Shown here: one piece after another, positions 1-10,948 of the stretch
Position numbering within the stretch: position 1 is the first letter of the stretch
Layout of the letters: the number at the start of each line of letters is the position of its first letter
Assembly: GCA_029876055.1 (NCBI GenBank)
Contig: CM056880.1
Location: 1,736,001 to 1,800,000, forward strand
Reading direction: 5' to 3'
Source of the DNA: Madurella fahalii
Taxonomy: Eukaryota > Ascomycota > Sordariomycetes > Sordariales
DNA: 64,000 nt
The notes under the pieces: generated by a model
What the model was told of the DNA's origin: nothing
Database searches by the model: none
What the model saw: only the letters and a program-made list of their open reading frames with translations
Position numbers and translations under genes: made by a program

Positions 1-523
1 AATTCCCCCCGAAAAATAATCGCACTGCAGTTACCTTAGGGCAAGACCGGGCGCCAGCAACCCGGCGAGCCTGGCAAACAATTTTCCCAACAACCCTGTC
101 AGATGCATCATTGCACCTGCGGCGTCGTGCGTCAAGCACGCCACACACAGCACACGCATGGCCCGGAGCTCGGCAAAGCCTTCGGTTGCGTGGGAGATGC
201 ATGCATCCTGTTCGCCGGGGTTCTGGTTCGGCCGCTGCGCATCCACAGTTGACCATCCCCGTCGACTCCACTGTGGTTCTCCGGGCCCCAGACCACTCGG
301 CGAGAGAAAAGCATTGGGCGAGCATGAGTTGAGGTATTGGGGGCGTTTAAATACAATTCCTGTGGAATAGACACCGAGATAGCGTCCATTAGACAACGTC
401 TTCAAATACCCTTTTTTTTTTGTTTTTCTTTTGTTTTTCTTTTTTGTCCTGCAAACCACACGCACCTTTCCCGTTTCCCGTCCGTTATCTAGCTCGTGTC
501 TCGTGACCCAAGAGAGGAACAAC
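1..523. other. Upstream region of quinate dehydrogenase
   Basis: No gene is visible here. The stretch should be the promoter and leader of the dehydrogenase that starts at 524. A long pyrimidine tract (about 409-452) lies just upstream of the start, as is common in fungal 5' leaders. I looked for the 16-bp QA-1F operator consensus and found no convincing full match, only half-site-like GTTACC near 31. Confidence 0.5.
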
Positions 524-1623
524 ATGTCCACCACAACCACTGTGACGGTGCAGCAAGAGCAGCCCCTGGCGCTGGCGCTAGACTCTCGTATTGGTCAGCT
601 CGACAGACATGGCTTCCTCTTCGGCACGAAGCTCGCAGCCTCCATGTCCCCCTTGCTGCATGGTGTGGTGTATCAAGGCCTGGGCTTGAACTGGGAGCAG
701 ATCCGATTCGACTCGACAGACATGGATCTCTTCCTCAGCTTAATACGGCACCCCAGGTTTTACGGTATGTCAGCCCCGTCAGAGCCGTTGGAGACAGGCC
801 AACTGAACGAAATACCCCACTGGGTCCAGGCGCCTCGGTCACCATGCCGCACAAGGTAGCCATCATCCCCCACCTGGACGAGCTCACGGACGAGTGCCGC
901 GAGGTCGGCGCCTGCAACACGCTCTTCCTGCGCCACCTGCCGGACGGCCGCCGCCTCTTCTGCGGCGCCAACACCGACGTTATCGGCGTGCGCGAGTCGT
1001 TCGTCCAGAACATCCCGCGCGCCAACGCGTCCGTCTACGAGGACCGCCCGGCCATGGTGGTGGGCGGGGGCGGCGCCGCCCGCTCCGCCGTGTACGCCCT
1101 GCACAGGTGGCTCAAGGCCACCCGCATCTACCTCGTCAACCGCGACAAGGCCGAGGTGGATGCCGTCATCGCCGAGTGCACCGAGCGGGACTACGGCAAC
1201 CGTCTGCTCCACGTCGAGACGGTCGAGCAGGCCGAGGCGCTCGAGGGGCCCGGTGCCATCGTGGCCTGCGTTCCCGACTTGGCCCCCGTGACTGACGCCG
1301 AGAAGCTTGCGAGGCGCATCGTCGAGGTTATGCTGCGCAAGGAGAGGAAAGGGGCCATGTTGGAGATGTGCTACAACCCCTCCCCTTACACCGCTCTGGG
1401 TGCCCTTGCCGAGTCAGAAGGGTGGCAGGTCATTCTAGGGACCGAGGCTCTGATTTGGCAGGGGATTGAACAAGTGAGTTCCTAACCCCCATCGCTCACT
1501 TGCTGGTGGGGAATTAACAGCAGGTAGGACAAGTACTGGACTGGCCGTGATACGAGCGAGCTTCCCGTGGCCGAGGCCAAAGAGGTCATCGCCAGTAGAT
1601 TAGCCCAGCTCTCCAAGAATTAA
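524..1623 (+). CDS. qa-3: Quinate 5-dehydrogenase (shikimate dehydrogenase fold)
   Basis: NAD-dependent enzyme that oxidises quinate to 3-dehydroquinate, the first step of quinate catabolism in the cytosol. The model has three exons, 524-764, 830-1473 and 1528-1623, giving 326 aa, close to the length of Neurospora QA-3. The second acceptor is the TAG at 1525-1527; it restores the C-terminal YWTGRDTSELPVAEAK segment, whereas the nearer CAGs do not. Visible family motifs are the substrate pocket KLAASMSPLLHG, the catalytic-lysine segment VTMPHKV, GANTD, the dinucleotide-binding GGGGAARSAVY and the C-terminal GTEALIWQG. The start ATG follows a pyrimidine-rich leader. The permease gene lies convergent to the right, and the repressor and activator genes follow, so the quinate role (rather than biosynthetic shikimate dehydrogenase) rests on context as well as sequence. 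Confidence 0.93.
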
Positions 1624-2427
1624 AACTTAAATCGCCCATTGATGACCAAAAACCGTGAACGATGCTTAGTTACTCGAGTGGCCTCTTCGATGGGCCTCAG
1701 CGCTCTACCTTGCCGACTGCACAGGCTTGCTTGACGCGTAAGAACGTGGAGAGTGCTGTTTTGACTTTGAAATACAATTACTTCAAGTGGCCGCTCCCGC
1801 TGGTAATTACCGGTTGCACCCACCTCATCCATGCTTTAGAGGGTCATGAAAGGCAGACATGCTATTTAGTTTTCGGTACAAGTGAGGGTGTCACAGACAC
1901 GAGCCGCTCTCGACTGAGAGATGTCAAACAACACCTAGCAAACCTACGCGGGTCGCGGTACCCCTCAGTCCCCCTGGACCTAACGGTTCTTGAGATGGCG
2001 CTCCGCGCTTCGCCCGGTGAAATAACCACCGCCATGATCCCGCATCAGTCGTTCCGGACAGCTTCTTGGAGAATAAATGCTTGCAAAAGCCCCCCCCCCC
2101 CCTCTTTCCACGAGCCCACCTACTATTTTTTAAAATACCAGCGAGAACAACGCAGAGAGATGAAAGCCGTGGTTGAAGATGCACATGGATTTCTTTTAAG
2201 TCCTTCTGAAAATCCGGCCAAAGCCACTACGGTATTATTGAATTTACTATCATGGATTTAGTTGAAAGTCGGGTTCTCCCCCAATTTCTGCTTTCCTGCC
2301 ACGGTATTGGCACAGAATCCCTCGCCCACAATGTTTCGGCACCTGAATCAACCTGGTAACTTTTATACGGATGTCTAGCATCGCCATTTCCCGCCCCGAG
2401 CGCCCAGTGGGCGCGCCACCGCGGGGC
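1624..2427. other. Convergent gap between qa-3 and qa-y
   Basis: 3' regions of two convergent genes. A 199-codon open frame (1662-2261, +) runs through it, but it has no recognisable domain, low-complexity composition near a C11 tract (about 2092-2102), and sits where 3' UTRs are expected, so I do not call it a gene. Confidence 0.5.
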
Positions 2428-4041
2428 TTAGACGCTTTCCGTCTTCTCCAGGTGGTCCTGCTTTTCCTTCTCTCCCGCGGAAGACGAGTCCGCTGCGAGT
2501 ACCCCTGTGCCTTGACTTCTGAGCTCTCTCATGAGGATCTCGTTGGCCCTGTGAACCGGCTTGATCTCGAACAGGCGGTCCATGTACTCGAGCGGGATCG
2601 ATTTCGTCTCGGGGACGCAAAAGAATACAAAGACGATCGAAATCAACATGAGGAACGCAAAGAAGAAGTACACGCCGTACTCCATCTTGAGGAACATCTG
2701 CGGCGTGAAGCGCGAGATGATGAAGTTCCAGAACCAGTTGTTGGCTGACGCAGATGCTTGGCCTAGGGAGCGTGTGTTCTGGTCGAACATCTCCGAGTTG
2801 ACGACCCAAGGCGTTCCGTTCCAGGAAGGCGTGTAGAAGGCGGTCCAGAGATAAAAGAAGAACATGGCGGCGATACCCCCGCCGCTCATCGTCCCATCCA
2901 TCCTGGATGAAGGATCCGCGATCTTGACGTAGGCTCCAATGAACCACATGCACAGTGAACCGCCCGCGGCCCCGATGAAGAGCATACGTCGCCGGCCAGC
3001 GTAATCTACGAGCCAAAGAAGCCAAATCGCCGTGATGACGGTCTTGACAACACCAAAAATGCCAGTCGTCAGGAACCCCGTGTTCGTTCCTGTGATGCCG
3101 AGGCTGCGAAAGATTCGAGGTGAGTAGTAATTGATCGTATTAACCCCGGAGCCGTTCTGGAACGCAAATAGAAGACCGCCGACCAGGAAGCGCCACTGGA
3201 TCCTGCGCTGCTTGAGGGCCAAGAACGGCTTCCAGAAGCCCTTGCCCACCTCTCTTTCGAATCTCTCAATGTCTTGGTCAATGTATTGAACCTCTTCCAT
3301 GATGTACCGGTCGGTGGGTTCGAGGTTCCGGATCCAGCATAGAATCTGCATAGCCTCCTCCCTCCTGCCGTTGGCGAAGAGCCACCTTGGAGACTCCTTG
3401 ATCCAGAAAAGGCCGATGAGCAGGAGGCCTCCTGGGATCAGCTGGACGGCAAAAGGGATGAGCCACTGTGAACGGTTCGGGGCGAGAGTGGTGTTGACGC
3501 CGTAGTTAATCCAGAACCCGACCAAGCCGCCGACCTGCCACCCAAGCTCGTAGATGCCGACGAGCCGCCCGCGGACGGCGGGAGGTGCTAGCTCCGAGAT
3601 GTAGATGGGTACCATGTTCGATGCTCCACCAATACCGATACCGGCTAGGACTCGGCCGGCTATGATCGGGGCTAGCCCTTTCTCGGCGCTGGCCGCCAGC
3701 ATGATACCGGCACCCAGCATGAAGACAGCGGCGAAGGCGAACAATGACTTGCGTCGGCCGAGGAAGTGGCTGGTGGCGTAGGCAAAGAGGCTGCCGAAGA
3801 AAGCACCTGCCTGGTAAACTGAGACAATGTTGGCCTGGAGAAGAGCGAGATCGTCGGGATTGTATGAGGCGAAGTCGAATTCCTCGGTGAAGGAAGGCAG
3901 AGCTAGGGTGGTCCCGATGAAGGCAGAGTCGTAGCCGATCATGCATGACGCAAAAGATGCAACGGCCGCGAAGGCGTAGACACGCCAGTTGTAGACGGCC
4001 TTTGGCGTTGGCCGGTCTTCCTTGAGCGCGAGGAGCGTCAT
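2428..4041 (-). CDS. qa-y: Quinate permease (MFS sugar-transporter family)
   Basis: Plasma-membrane importer of quinate of the major facilitator/sugar porter family. A single uninterrupted frame of 537 aa. I place the start at the ATG at 4041 (MTLLALKEDRPTPKAVYNW), which matches what I recall of the N-terminus and length of Neurospora QA-Y; an in-frame ATG 16 codons upstream gives an implausible extension. Sugar-porter signatures are visible: GRRKS between helices 2 and 3, PIYISELAPPAVRGRLVG, PESPRWL-type ESPRWLFANGRREEA, GRRRMLFIGAAGG and PETKSIPLE after helix 12. Twelve hydrophobic segments can be followed. It lies between the dehydrogenase and the regulators, so induction by quinate through QA-1F is expected. 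Confidence 0.95.
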   Translation of the reverse strand: MTLLALKEDRPTPKAVYNWRVYAFAAVASFASCMIGYDSAFIGTTLALPSFTEEFDFASYNPDDLALLQANIVSVYQAGAFFGSLFAYATSHFLGRRKSLFAFAAVFMLGAGIMLAASAEKGLAPIIAGRVLAGIGIGGASNMVPIYISELAPPAVRGRLVGIYELGWQVGGLVGFWINYGVNTTLAPNRSQWLIPFAVQLIPGGLLLIGLFWIKESPRWLFANGRREEAMQILCWIRNLEPTDRYIMEEVQYIDQDIERFEREVGKGFWKPFLALKQRRIQWRFLVGGLLFAFQNGSGVNTINYYSPRIFRSLGITGTNTGFLTTGIFGVVKTVITAIWLLWLVDYAGRRRMLFIGAAGGSLCMWFIGAYVKIADPSSRMDGTMSGGGIAAMFFFYLWTAFYTPSWNGTPWVVNSEMFDQNTRSLGQASASANNWFWNFIISRFTPQMFLKMEYGVYFFFAFLMLISIVFVFFCVPETKSIPLEYMDRLFEIKPVHRANEILMRELRSQGTGVLAADSSSAGEKEKQDHLEKTESV

Positions 4042-4806
4042 CTCGACGTCGAGTGCTGAGGGCGTCCAATCGAAGGGGATAACAAGCAACCCGTGAGGAC
4101 ACGCCCGGACCCGCGTGATAAGATGATCGTCCGAAGACTCTGCACCAATCTCTGGGTGCTGGGATTCGCAGGTTTTATAGGGTGAGGCACGTCTCGAGGC
4201 TGGGCCGTCTTACCCCGTATGAGGTAGTCCAAACGTTCAGAACTCCCTGGCCTTCACTCTCCACAGGGAAGCCCACACGAATCCTGGGGAGCCAAGACGT
4301 GCCTCCGCATGAAGAATGTTGAACCGTACAGCAGGGGTGCACATTACAACGTAGCGTGTGAGCGATGAAGAAAGTATTTGGGGAGAACTTCTATGCGCAA
4401 ATGAGATTGGTTTAGAAGTCCAGCTTGCCGATCAATCCTCCCCCGTGGGCTCTCTTGGTTGCTACAAACCCGGTCCCGGGAAGACCCCACCACCATGGCA
4501 ATGGTTTCGGCAGTGGGGATGAACACTCTCCCGGCCTTGGGTAGCTGGACTTGTGCACCCTCCGATGACGGATGTGGCGCGAACACTCCCCTTGATTGCC
4601 AACTAAAGTCGTGCCCATGTCGCGGACTACACCGTTATGGCTGTTACGCCGCGAGTACCGCAAAGTATGATAAATGTGCTGGGCTCCTCCGGCACTAGTT
4701 GGTCGGCATCAGCTGACCGGAAAGTGTGTGACACTCGATGTCGTGTCTAATCTAGAGATTTCCGGCTTTCCAACGGCTAGCCGACCGGGTAAGGCTATAC
4801 AAAACG
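4042..4806. other. Promoter region of qa-y
   Basis: Gap between the permease start and the 3' end of the repressor gene. Apart from the TATA-like box listed separately I see no gene. A GGGTAA half-site occurs near 4789, but its second half does not match the QA-1F operator consensus. Confidence 0.45.
4173..4179 (-). promoter_or_regulatory. TATA-like box of qa-y
   Basis: The minus strand reads TATAAAA about 130 bp upstream of the permease ATG, a plausible distance for a fungal core promoter. Seen directly; its function is inferred. Confidence 0.45.
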
Positions 4807-7482
4807 TCAAGGCTCTTGCGCAGCGATGTTGTTGAGCCGGGGCTGCAGCTGTGCAAAGTTGGAACGCCTATGGTCATCAGGATACGCCTTGAAGACTTCT
4901 CGTCTCATCAACCGGCGCGGTGCCCGCCTCCCGGTGAACAACTCAAACTGAGCAAAACCCTGCTCAGGAAGCAAATCCAGGCCATCCATCGTGACCCAGC
5001 CCCTATGTGCCTCTTGCCGGACTTGTTCCAGCAGCGGGGTGTTGAGTGTTTTGTAATCGAGCTCCACGACAACGCCGCCGGTGGGGCTGCCCAACCATTG
5101 AGGGGGAACCGTAAAATCTGGCGCCGGGCTGTCTCCAATGCTGTGTGTCGGGATGCATGAAACGATCATGGTAGGGTATTTGTAGCCTTCAGGCCAGGGT
5201 TCATCTCGGGAGCGAATGATGTGAAACCGTGCGGCCTCATGGCGACTAGAATTAGTACTCAACAAAGGTAGACCATTACGCGATAGCAGCGTCTCAAAAT
5301 GGGAAACAAGTTTCTCAGCGTTGGCGACTGTCCGATTGAAGACCAGGATATGCTTGACCCCGAGCTGCAACATTGCGTAGACCGCAGCTCTGGCCATACC
5401 GCCGGCTCCGATGACGAGCCCGGAGGTGGTGGACCTCACGGCGTTCGCCGGAGAAAGGCCGCGGCGGATACAAGCCCGAATGCCGATCCAGTCGGTATTT
5501 TCCCCGTAGAGCGCCTTCACTGGACCAGCTCGGTTTCTACCGTGGAACAGCAACGCATCGTCACGAATGCTGCCATCAGCATCGAGATGCCGCACGGGGA
5601 TTAACGTATTGACAGCGCCAATGGCTCTCGCATGCCTGCTTAGGGAGTGCGTTAGGCTGATAATTTCAACCTTGAATGGCAAACCAACAGAGGCGCCGGC
5701 GAAATGGGGGTCGTTGACGAGCTCCTGAAGGCTTGCGATGGTGCTCGTCGAGTGAGGTTCGTAGTGATGAGGGATTCCGCAGGCTCTGAGCGCAGCATTG
5801 TGCATTGCTGGTGACAAACTATAGCCTACTTTGGCACCAAAGACGTAGAGTCTCATGGGGTCGTAGTAGAAGGAAGAGTAAAGCGACCGTGTTGCTTCCA
5901 GAGCCGTAAGAGAAGGATATACCACGGGGGCAGCATCGTCCGTTGTTCCACAATGTCCCCTCGGCAAGCCTTCTGGCGAAACCGACGTGAGGACTTGGTT
6001 GAAACATGCGGACATCCGACCCAACGGCCCCGTATTGTAAGCAATAAGGGGGATTCTCCGCCCCGAAGTTGATTCGGCTGCGTAGCGGACGAGACGCACG
6101 TCGAAGTTGTCGGCAGCACTGACAGGTCGCCTCGTGAACCTTGCGAGGTCGCAACCGGTGTCCTGCGCCTTTTGATAGTATGCGCGCCAGAACTGTGATG
6201 CCCAAGGTGGCGGATCGGGTTGCAGCAACTGCAGGTTACCGACAACCTTACAGGTTCCCTTAATGGCCAGGATGTTGGCGAGCAGCTGGCTATCAAGCCT
6301 CATATCGACGGTAATGTACTCAGGCGCGAGACGCAACCCGTGGCAAACATACGATACGTATAGGGATCGCCAAAAATTATCGGACAGGGCTGCTTCGGGA
6401 AACACCACATGGAGGAAGATAGGAACGACAGTGTCTCGCCTGACCTGGGCCAGGACGCGGCTGATCTCACTAGCTCGGTTGGGGGGCACTTGCGGCGACG
6501 ACCGTAAACGGCTAGCATAATCGGTAATGAGATCATCGATGATAATCTCTATTGCGTCGGCACCGGTCTCGAGTTCCTGAATATCCATGCTGCCTTCGAC
6601 GAGGGATGAAAGTGGCAGGGAGATGGCGTAAGTAAATTGTCTGTCCTCAGCAGGAACGGACGCCAGCGGGAAAGCAGACTCAACAAAAGGGATAGCGCCT
6701 TTCGGAAGAACCAGCGAGAGGAACTTGAGGAAATGCCGCTCGGCCCGTTTGAGCGTGAGGTAGGGTGCCATGGGCCTATCGACTTCGGTTGTGGATGAGG
6801 AAAGAAGGCTGGTTGTGGATCCCCCGGGTTTGCCGTACTCCTCGGACACGTTGAAGAATTCAAAGCTAGTACACCTTCTGAAGACAGTACTGCTTGCGTC
6901 TAAAAGTTCGCGAACGATGTGGCTCTCGTAGACTTTTAGGTGGCTCTGGATGGCTTCCGGATCGCGGAGAACGTAGATGACGGGCGTGGTCCTTCTTAGT
7001 CCCTCGAGGGTGGATTGTATGCCCCGCTCCATCCACGAGCAGACAATAATCGCGTTTCTCTTGTGCCTCTCCAGGACTTCCCGTAGGATGCCAGCCTGGC
7101 GGGTTTGGCAAGCGGCGGCGCCATTCATCCTCTTGTAGGCCGGGCTCGACAAACCCGTGGCTTCGTGGAAAACCTTTTCGAGATCAACAATCTTGCGCTC
7201 CATGGCGGCGGAGGCAATAATGGCCAAGGTTGACTTGCCGGCACCTCGGATGCCAGTGATGATAATCGACACATCTGGATCAAAGGGAGCGGCTGCTGGG
7301 GAGGCTGCCGTGTGGGGTGGGGACTGTGATGCCGACCGGGTTTCTGGCAAGGCGTCAATGAGCTGAGGTAAAACTATTTAAAACGACTAACTATCGGGGT
7401 GCCATACCTTTCGCTGCTGAGCTGGCCGAGTTGGCCGGCAGTATGTGAAACGAATGCTGTAGATAGGATGGGCCTCTGCCAT
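4807..7482 (-). CDS. qa-1S: Quinate pathway repressor (AROM-derived)
   Basis: Negative regulator of quinate genes, thought to bind and inhibit the activator when quinate is absent. It derives from the last three domains of the pentafunctional AROM protein. In order: a shikimate-kinase-like domain with Walker A ITGIRGAGKSTLA, a type I dehydroquinase-like domain (about residues 220-450) with altered active-site segments such as GADAIEIIIDDL, and a shikimate-dehydrogenase-like domain (GYSLSPAMHNAAL, GENTDWIG, VIGAGGMARAAVYA). The long frame lacks an in-frame ATG near its beginning (it would start at TTG 7350). I therefore add a first exon 7408-7482 (start MAEAHPIYSIRFTYC) joined by a 45-nt GTATGG...CAG intron (7363-7407), giving about 876 aa. 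The 5' exon is inferred; the main exon is secure. Confidence 0.88.
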
Positions 7483-8354
7483 CTGCTGCGAAGATTCCGG
7501 GCGCCCGTGTTTCTGGTGGCTGGCCATCGTCGTATGGCATGGCCATCGCGGTATACGAGCGCTTCACTCCGGCAACGACTGGCAGCACCATGGCGAGGAT
7601 TTGCAGTTGAGGTGCATGAGACGTCGACCGGCCGATCACCCGGGACGAGGAAGCTGCCGAATTGGGAGCGAGATATGGTAGCGTTCACGCAGCGACCAGG
7701 GACCACACGAGCATCGAAAACATGCAAAAGAAATTGTTATTCGCCCAGTCCACGAGGCCCCGATCTGGCCTGAAGCTTACAGAATACTGCAGCAGGGGAT
7801 GTGAGATGCAACGCGGTGGGAGAGATGCGGTTGCCGAATGAGGTGGTGGCCCGGGTGGGTGGGTGAGCGGGGATAAATATTTACCCCACCGGCCCCCCCA
7901 CCCACATCCCATTGCACCCGCAGCCCTCGCTTAATGACTTTTCCCCCGCTTCAGTTCTGTCAAGACCAACCGTACACGGTCCGGTTTCGACGGGCGCCTA
8001 CCGTGGCCGAAGACATTCCATCCTTATAGGACGCGAACCAGGACGCTACGCCCGTGGGGTAAGTACCGAGCCGTCGGCCGGGTTCACCCAAAGCGCTGGG
8101 TCTTTTGTGTTGCGAAGCTTCCCAGCAGCTTTGACCCGCATGGTCCGCTTAGCTACCTCCGCTGACCCCAGGTTGCATCCGCTCATATCGAGAAACTCCG
8201 AGGAAGAGGAAGTCGGTAATCCTCTTCCCCTGAGCGACACCCGGGGCCGTCAGCACGACACTGCGGCAAGAGACGGCCATGGTATATTGGCGAGCCAGGT
8301 GGCTGGGGTGAACGTTTATCTGTGTCGGGGATCCGGCGCTGCTTCACCTTCGCC
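7483..8354. other. Divergent regulatory region between repressor and activator
   Basis: 872 bp shared by two head-to-head regulator genes. It holds one strong QA-1F operator-like palindrome (listed separately) and one weaker 13/16 match at 8057-8072 (GGGTAAGTAC followed by a degenerate half). No gene is seen. This is the expected place for autoregulation of the activator and control of the repressor. Confidence 0.6.
7871..7886. promoter_or_regulatory. QA-1F (activator) operator-like palindrome
   Basis: The sequence GGATAAATATTTACCC matches 15 of 16 positions of the palindromic activator site known from Neurospora, GGRTAARYRYTTATCC (consensus from memory). It lies 389 bp upstream of the repressor start and 484 bp upstream of the activator start, so it could serve both genes. 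Match seen directly; binding is inferred. Confidence 0.7.
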
Positions 8355-10703
8355 ATGCCGTCAAAGCGGAGGGTGACCGAGACGGAAAATCCCATCGACA
8401 ACGCGCCTGGCCAATCCGTAGCCCCAGCTTCTCCGGCACAGCCCGCTCCCACTAAGCGTCAGAGGGTATCAAGGGCTTGCGACCAATGTCGCGCCGCGCG
8501 GGAGAAATGCGATGGCGTCCAGCCCCAGTGCTTCCCATGTGTGTCGCAGAGGCGACCTTGCACCTATGAGGTCAGCCCTAAGAAGAGGGGGGTCCAAACA
8601 GGCTACATCCGCACTCTTGAGCTGGCCCTTGGGTGGATATTTGAGAAGGTGTCTGGGAGCGAGGACGCTCTCAACGCCGTCTTCGCCCAGCAAGGCGGCC
8701 AGGCTCAGATCATCCTGGCAGGAAAGGACGCCGGTGGCGCGGACCGTCTGCAGAAGAGGTGGAGGCAAAGCCGGGTACACAAGGGTATAGACCGCATACT
8801 GTCCGGCGGCGCGGCGCCGTCTCCGTGTCAGGACTCGAGCACCTCTTCTGTGGATGTGAGCGATATCGAACCCGATCCAGCCCGAGGCTGTGCCAGCTCG
8901 GAGGCGGCTGATGTTGGCGTGGACATCCTTGCACAGGATCCAGATCCTCAGCGAGCCCGCCCTGGATATCATCGCCCACATACGCCACCGAACGACGGCC
9001 CACCGAGTCTCGAACGGCGGCCAGAAAGGTCACAGATTAGCGTCCAGCAGTCTTCTCCGTTCTCACCGGACCGCTTAAGGCTGCCCCCGAACCATTGGCG
9101 CCTGCTTGACATATATTTCTCCTATACTCACTCCTGGCTCCCGATTCTTGAGAAGCACGCCCTGTTCCAAATTTCGTATCAGTACCCGGAAGAAGGGCTC
9201 ACCATCACTCCGGAAGTGGCCTCGTCTGGGGCTCACGCTGAGCTCTGGAGTGCGTTGGCATTGGCCTCCTTGCAAGACGCTGCGAGCTCAAAGGCTGCAT
9301 CGTCTGATGACAGGGACTCTGTTGGTCCCTCGCCTATCGAGGTCTATAACGTTGCCCGTGGCCTACTCCCGTCAGAGAATGGGCCATTCCAAGTACACCA
9401 TGCCCGAGCTCTCCTTCTTCTTAGTTTAGTAAACTTGGCAGGGGAGAAGCTGTCGGGCGCATGGCTTCTGACCGGCTCAGCCATACGCATTCTCCTCGAC
9501 ATCCCCCTGCCAGCCGGCCAACCCAAAGACCGGCGAAGCATGGAGTTGGCACTGATGGCTTGTTTCATGATCGAGACTATCATTTCCGTGCGATGTAACC
9601 GGCCGCCCCATCTAAGGGAAGAGGATCTCGCCGACTTGCCGAGGATACCTGAAGATGGCCTTGACCAGTGGGAGCCATGGAAACCCTGCGATGGTTTTGG
9701 GCCCAGCCATGCTGGACCTCGCTCGTCCCGGAGCCCTGCATTCTGCATGAGCACCTTCAACCACCTCTATGCAATCATGAAGGTCGTAGCTAGGGAGAAG
9801 TGGGCTAAGAGGTGCGAGCCGTCTCACCTAGGGCGGGTGGCAACTTTCGTCCCGCAGTTGCAGCAGGCGGTGGATCCCAATTCACCATTCGGTAGCTTCA
9901 TTGCTTCCCCGGACTGCGGTACTATCCTCGTCCCAACCGCCTACGTCGCTCGAGCCGCCTACCTATGGGCCAGCGCCATCGTTGACCCTCGCTCGGAGGC
10001 ATTCCTCCCTCGACTGCAAGACACTGTCAACCAGTACAAGAAGTTATTTGGTGGATGCAGCATGCCTCCGTTCATCTCCGCATGTTTAGCATCTCTTGTC
10101 CGCGAGACGCATCAGCCAGGTTGCAGAGGACAGCAGGGCGAAGGCGCGACAGGGTTGATATCGGATTATTCGTCCGGGTGGAACAAGGAGCGGCGACATC
10201 CGATGATCTCCGGGTCCTATCAGACGGAAAAATCGACGGCGACGGCGAGGTCGGTTCATCTTTTCGTTCCCAACAACCCTGCCATGACTTATCCTACTCA
10301 CCTCATCTCTTCGCCCTACAACAACTCGACCATAACACAACACGAGACGAACGGAGGATACGGGTCTTTTTCACCCCCCGGGATGGCTGGGCCGTATTCA
10401 GCATCGTTGCCACAGGGCAGCAATAATATACAAATGCATCATGGACCGGGCGGCATGGCAGAACTGGCAAGAGGGCCCACGGCCCTGACTTCTCCAATAC
10501 ACCATGACCATCCGCCTCCTGGTCGTCTTCTTCCTCAGGCGGGCTTTGGCCGCAGTCCAGACTACGATGCCCTCCTAGACGACCTTGCGTCGATTGAGTG
10601 CACCGACCCGGTCGATGTCGACCCACAGTTTATGACTAACCTTGGATTTGCTCCAGGGTGTGACATTGCTGAGATCTTGACGCGCGATTTTGGCGGCGCG
10701 TGA
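8355..10703 (+). CDS. qa-1F: Quinate pathway activator, Zn2Cys6 transcription factor
   Basis: Nuclear activator of the quinate genes. Single exon, 782 aa, close to the Neurospora QA-1F/Aspergillus QUTA size. The start is the ATG at 8355 (MPSKRRVTETE); the longer open frame would begin at a GTG. The N-terminus has a C6 zinc cluster with cysteines at 42, 45, 52, 59, 62 and 69 (CX2CX6CX6CX2CX6C), followed by a basic linker and a short heptad-like helix (TLELALGWIFEKV). The middle contains a fungal-specific transcription factor domain (about 240-560, with the stretch LLSLVNLAGEKLSGAWLLTG). The C-terminus is acidic (YDALLDDLASIECTDPVDVD), a likely activation region and target of the repressor. It is divergent from qa-1S. 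Confidence 0.93.
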   Translation: MPSKRRVTETENPIDNAPGQSVAPASPAQPAPTKRQRVSRACDQCRAAREKCDGVQPQCFPCVSQRRPCTYEVSPKKRGVQTGYIRTLELALGWIFEKVSGSEDALNAVFAQQGGQAQIILAGKDAGGADRLQKRWRQSRVHKGIDRILSGGAAPSPCQDSSTSSVDVSDIEPDPARGCASSEAADVGVDILAQDPDPQRARPGYHRPHTPPNDGPPSLERRPERSQISVQQSSPFSPDRLRLPPNHWRLLDIYFSYTHSWLPILEKHALFQISYQYPEEGLTITPEVASSGAHAELWSALALASLQDAASSKAASSDDRDSVGPSPIEVYNVARGLLPSENGPFQVHHARALLLLSLVNLAGEKLSGAWLLTGSAIRILLDIPLPAGQPKDRRSMELALMACFMIETIISVRCNRPPHLREEDLADLPRIPEDGLDQWEPWKPCDGFGPSHAGPRSSRSPAFCMSTFNHLYAIMKVVAREKWAKRCEPSHLGRVATFVPQLQQAVDPNSPFGSFIASPDCGTILVPTAYVARAAYLWASAIVDPRSEAFLPRLQDTVNQYKKLFGGCSMPPFISACLASLVRETHQPGCRGQQGEGATGLISDYSSGWNKERRHPMISGSYQTEKSTATARSVHLFVPNNPAMTYPTHLISSPYNNSTITQHETNGGYGSFSPPGMAGPYSASLPQGSNNIQMHHGPGGMAELARGPTALTSPIHHDHPPPGRLLPQAGFGRSPDYDALLDDLASIECTDPVDVDPQFMTNLGFAPGCDIAEILTRDFGGA

Positions 10704-10948
10704 GGGTTGGTATACGATTGAATGTACTTAGTTTAATTATGGCATCATTATAGTTTACGTTTTTAGTTCTGAGCATGCCGAGCTCGAACTTTACGAGCGC
10801 TCCTTCGTTAATGTATATGTAATGGAGTTGATTTAATGTTGAATGCGGATACCGGAGGGGGGAGGGTTGCGAATTGGACACGGGGGAGAATTGTGAAGGG
10901 CTTGGTTGGTATGGTCACGTAGCGGTCGCCGTACTTAACAGGTGAAAA

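Noticed and set aside
1662..2261. 199-codon plus-strand frame between qa-3 and qa-y
   Set aside because: Begins 39 bp after the qa-3 stop in a convergent gap, with no recognisable domain; more likely 3' UTR. A protein search would reopen it.
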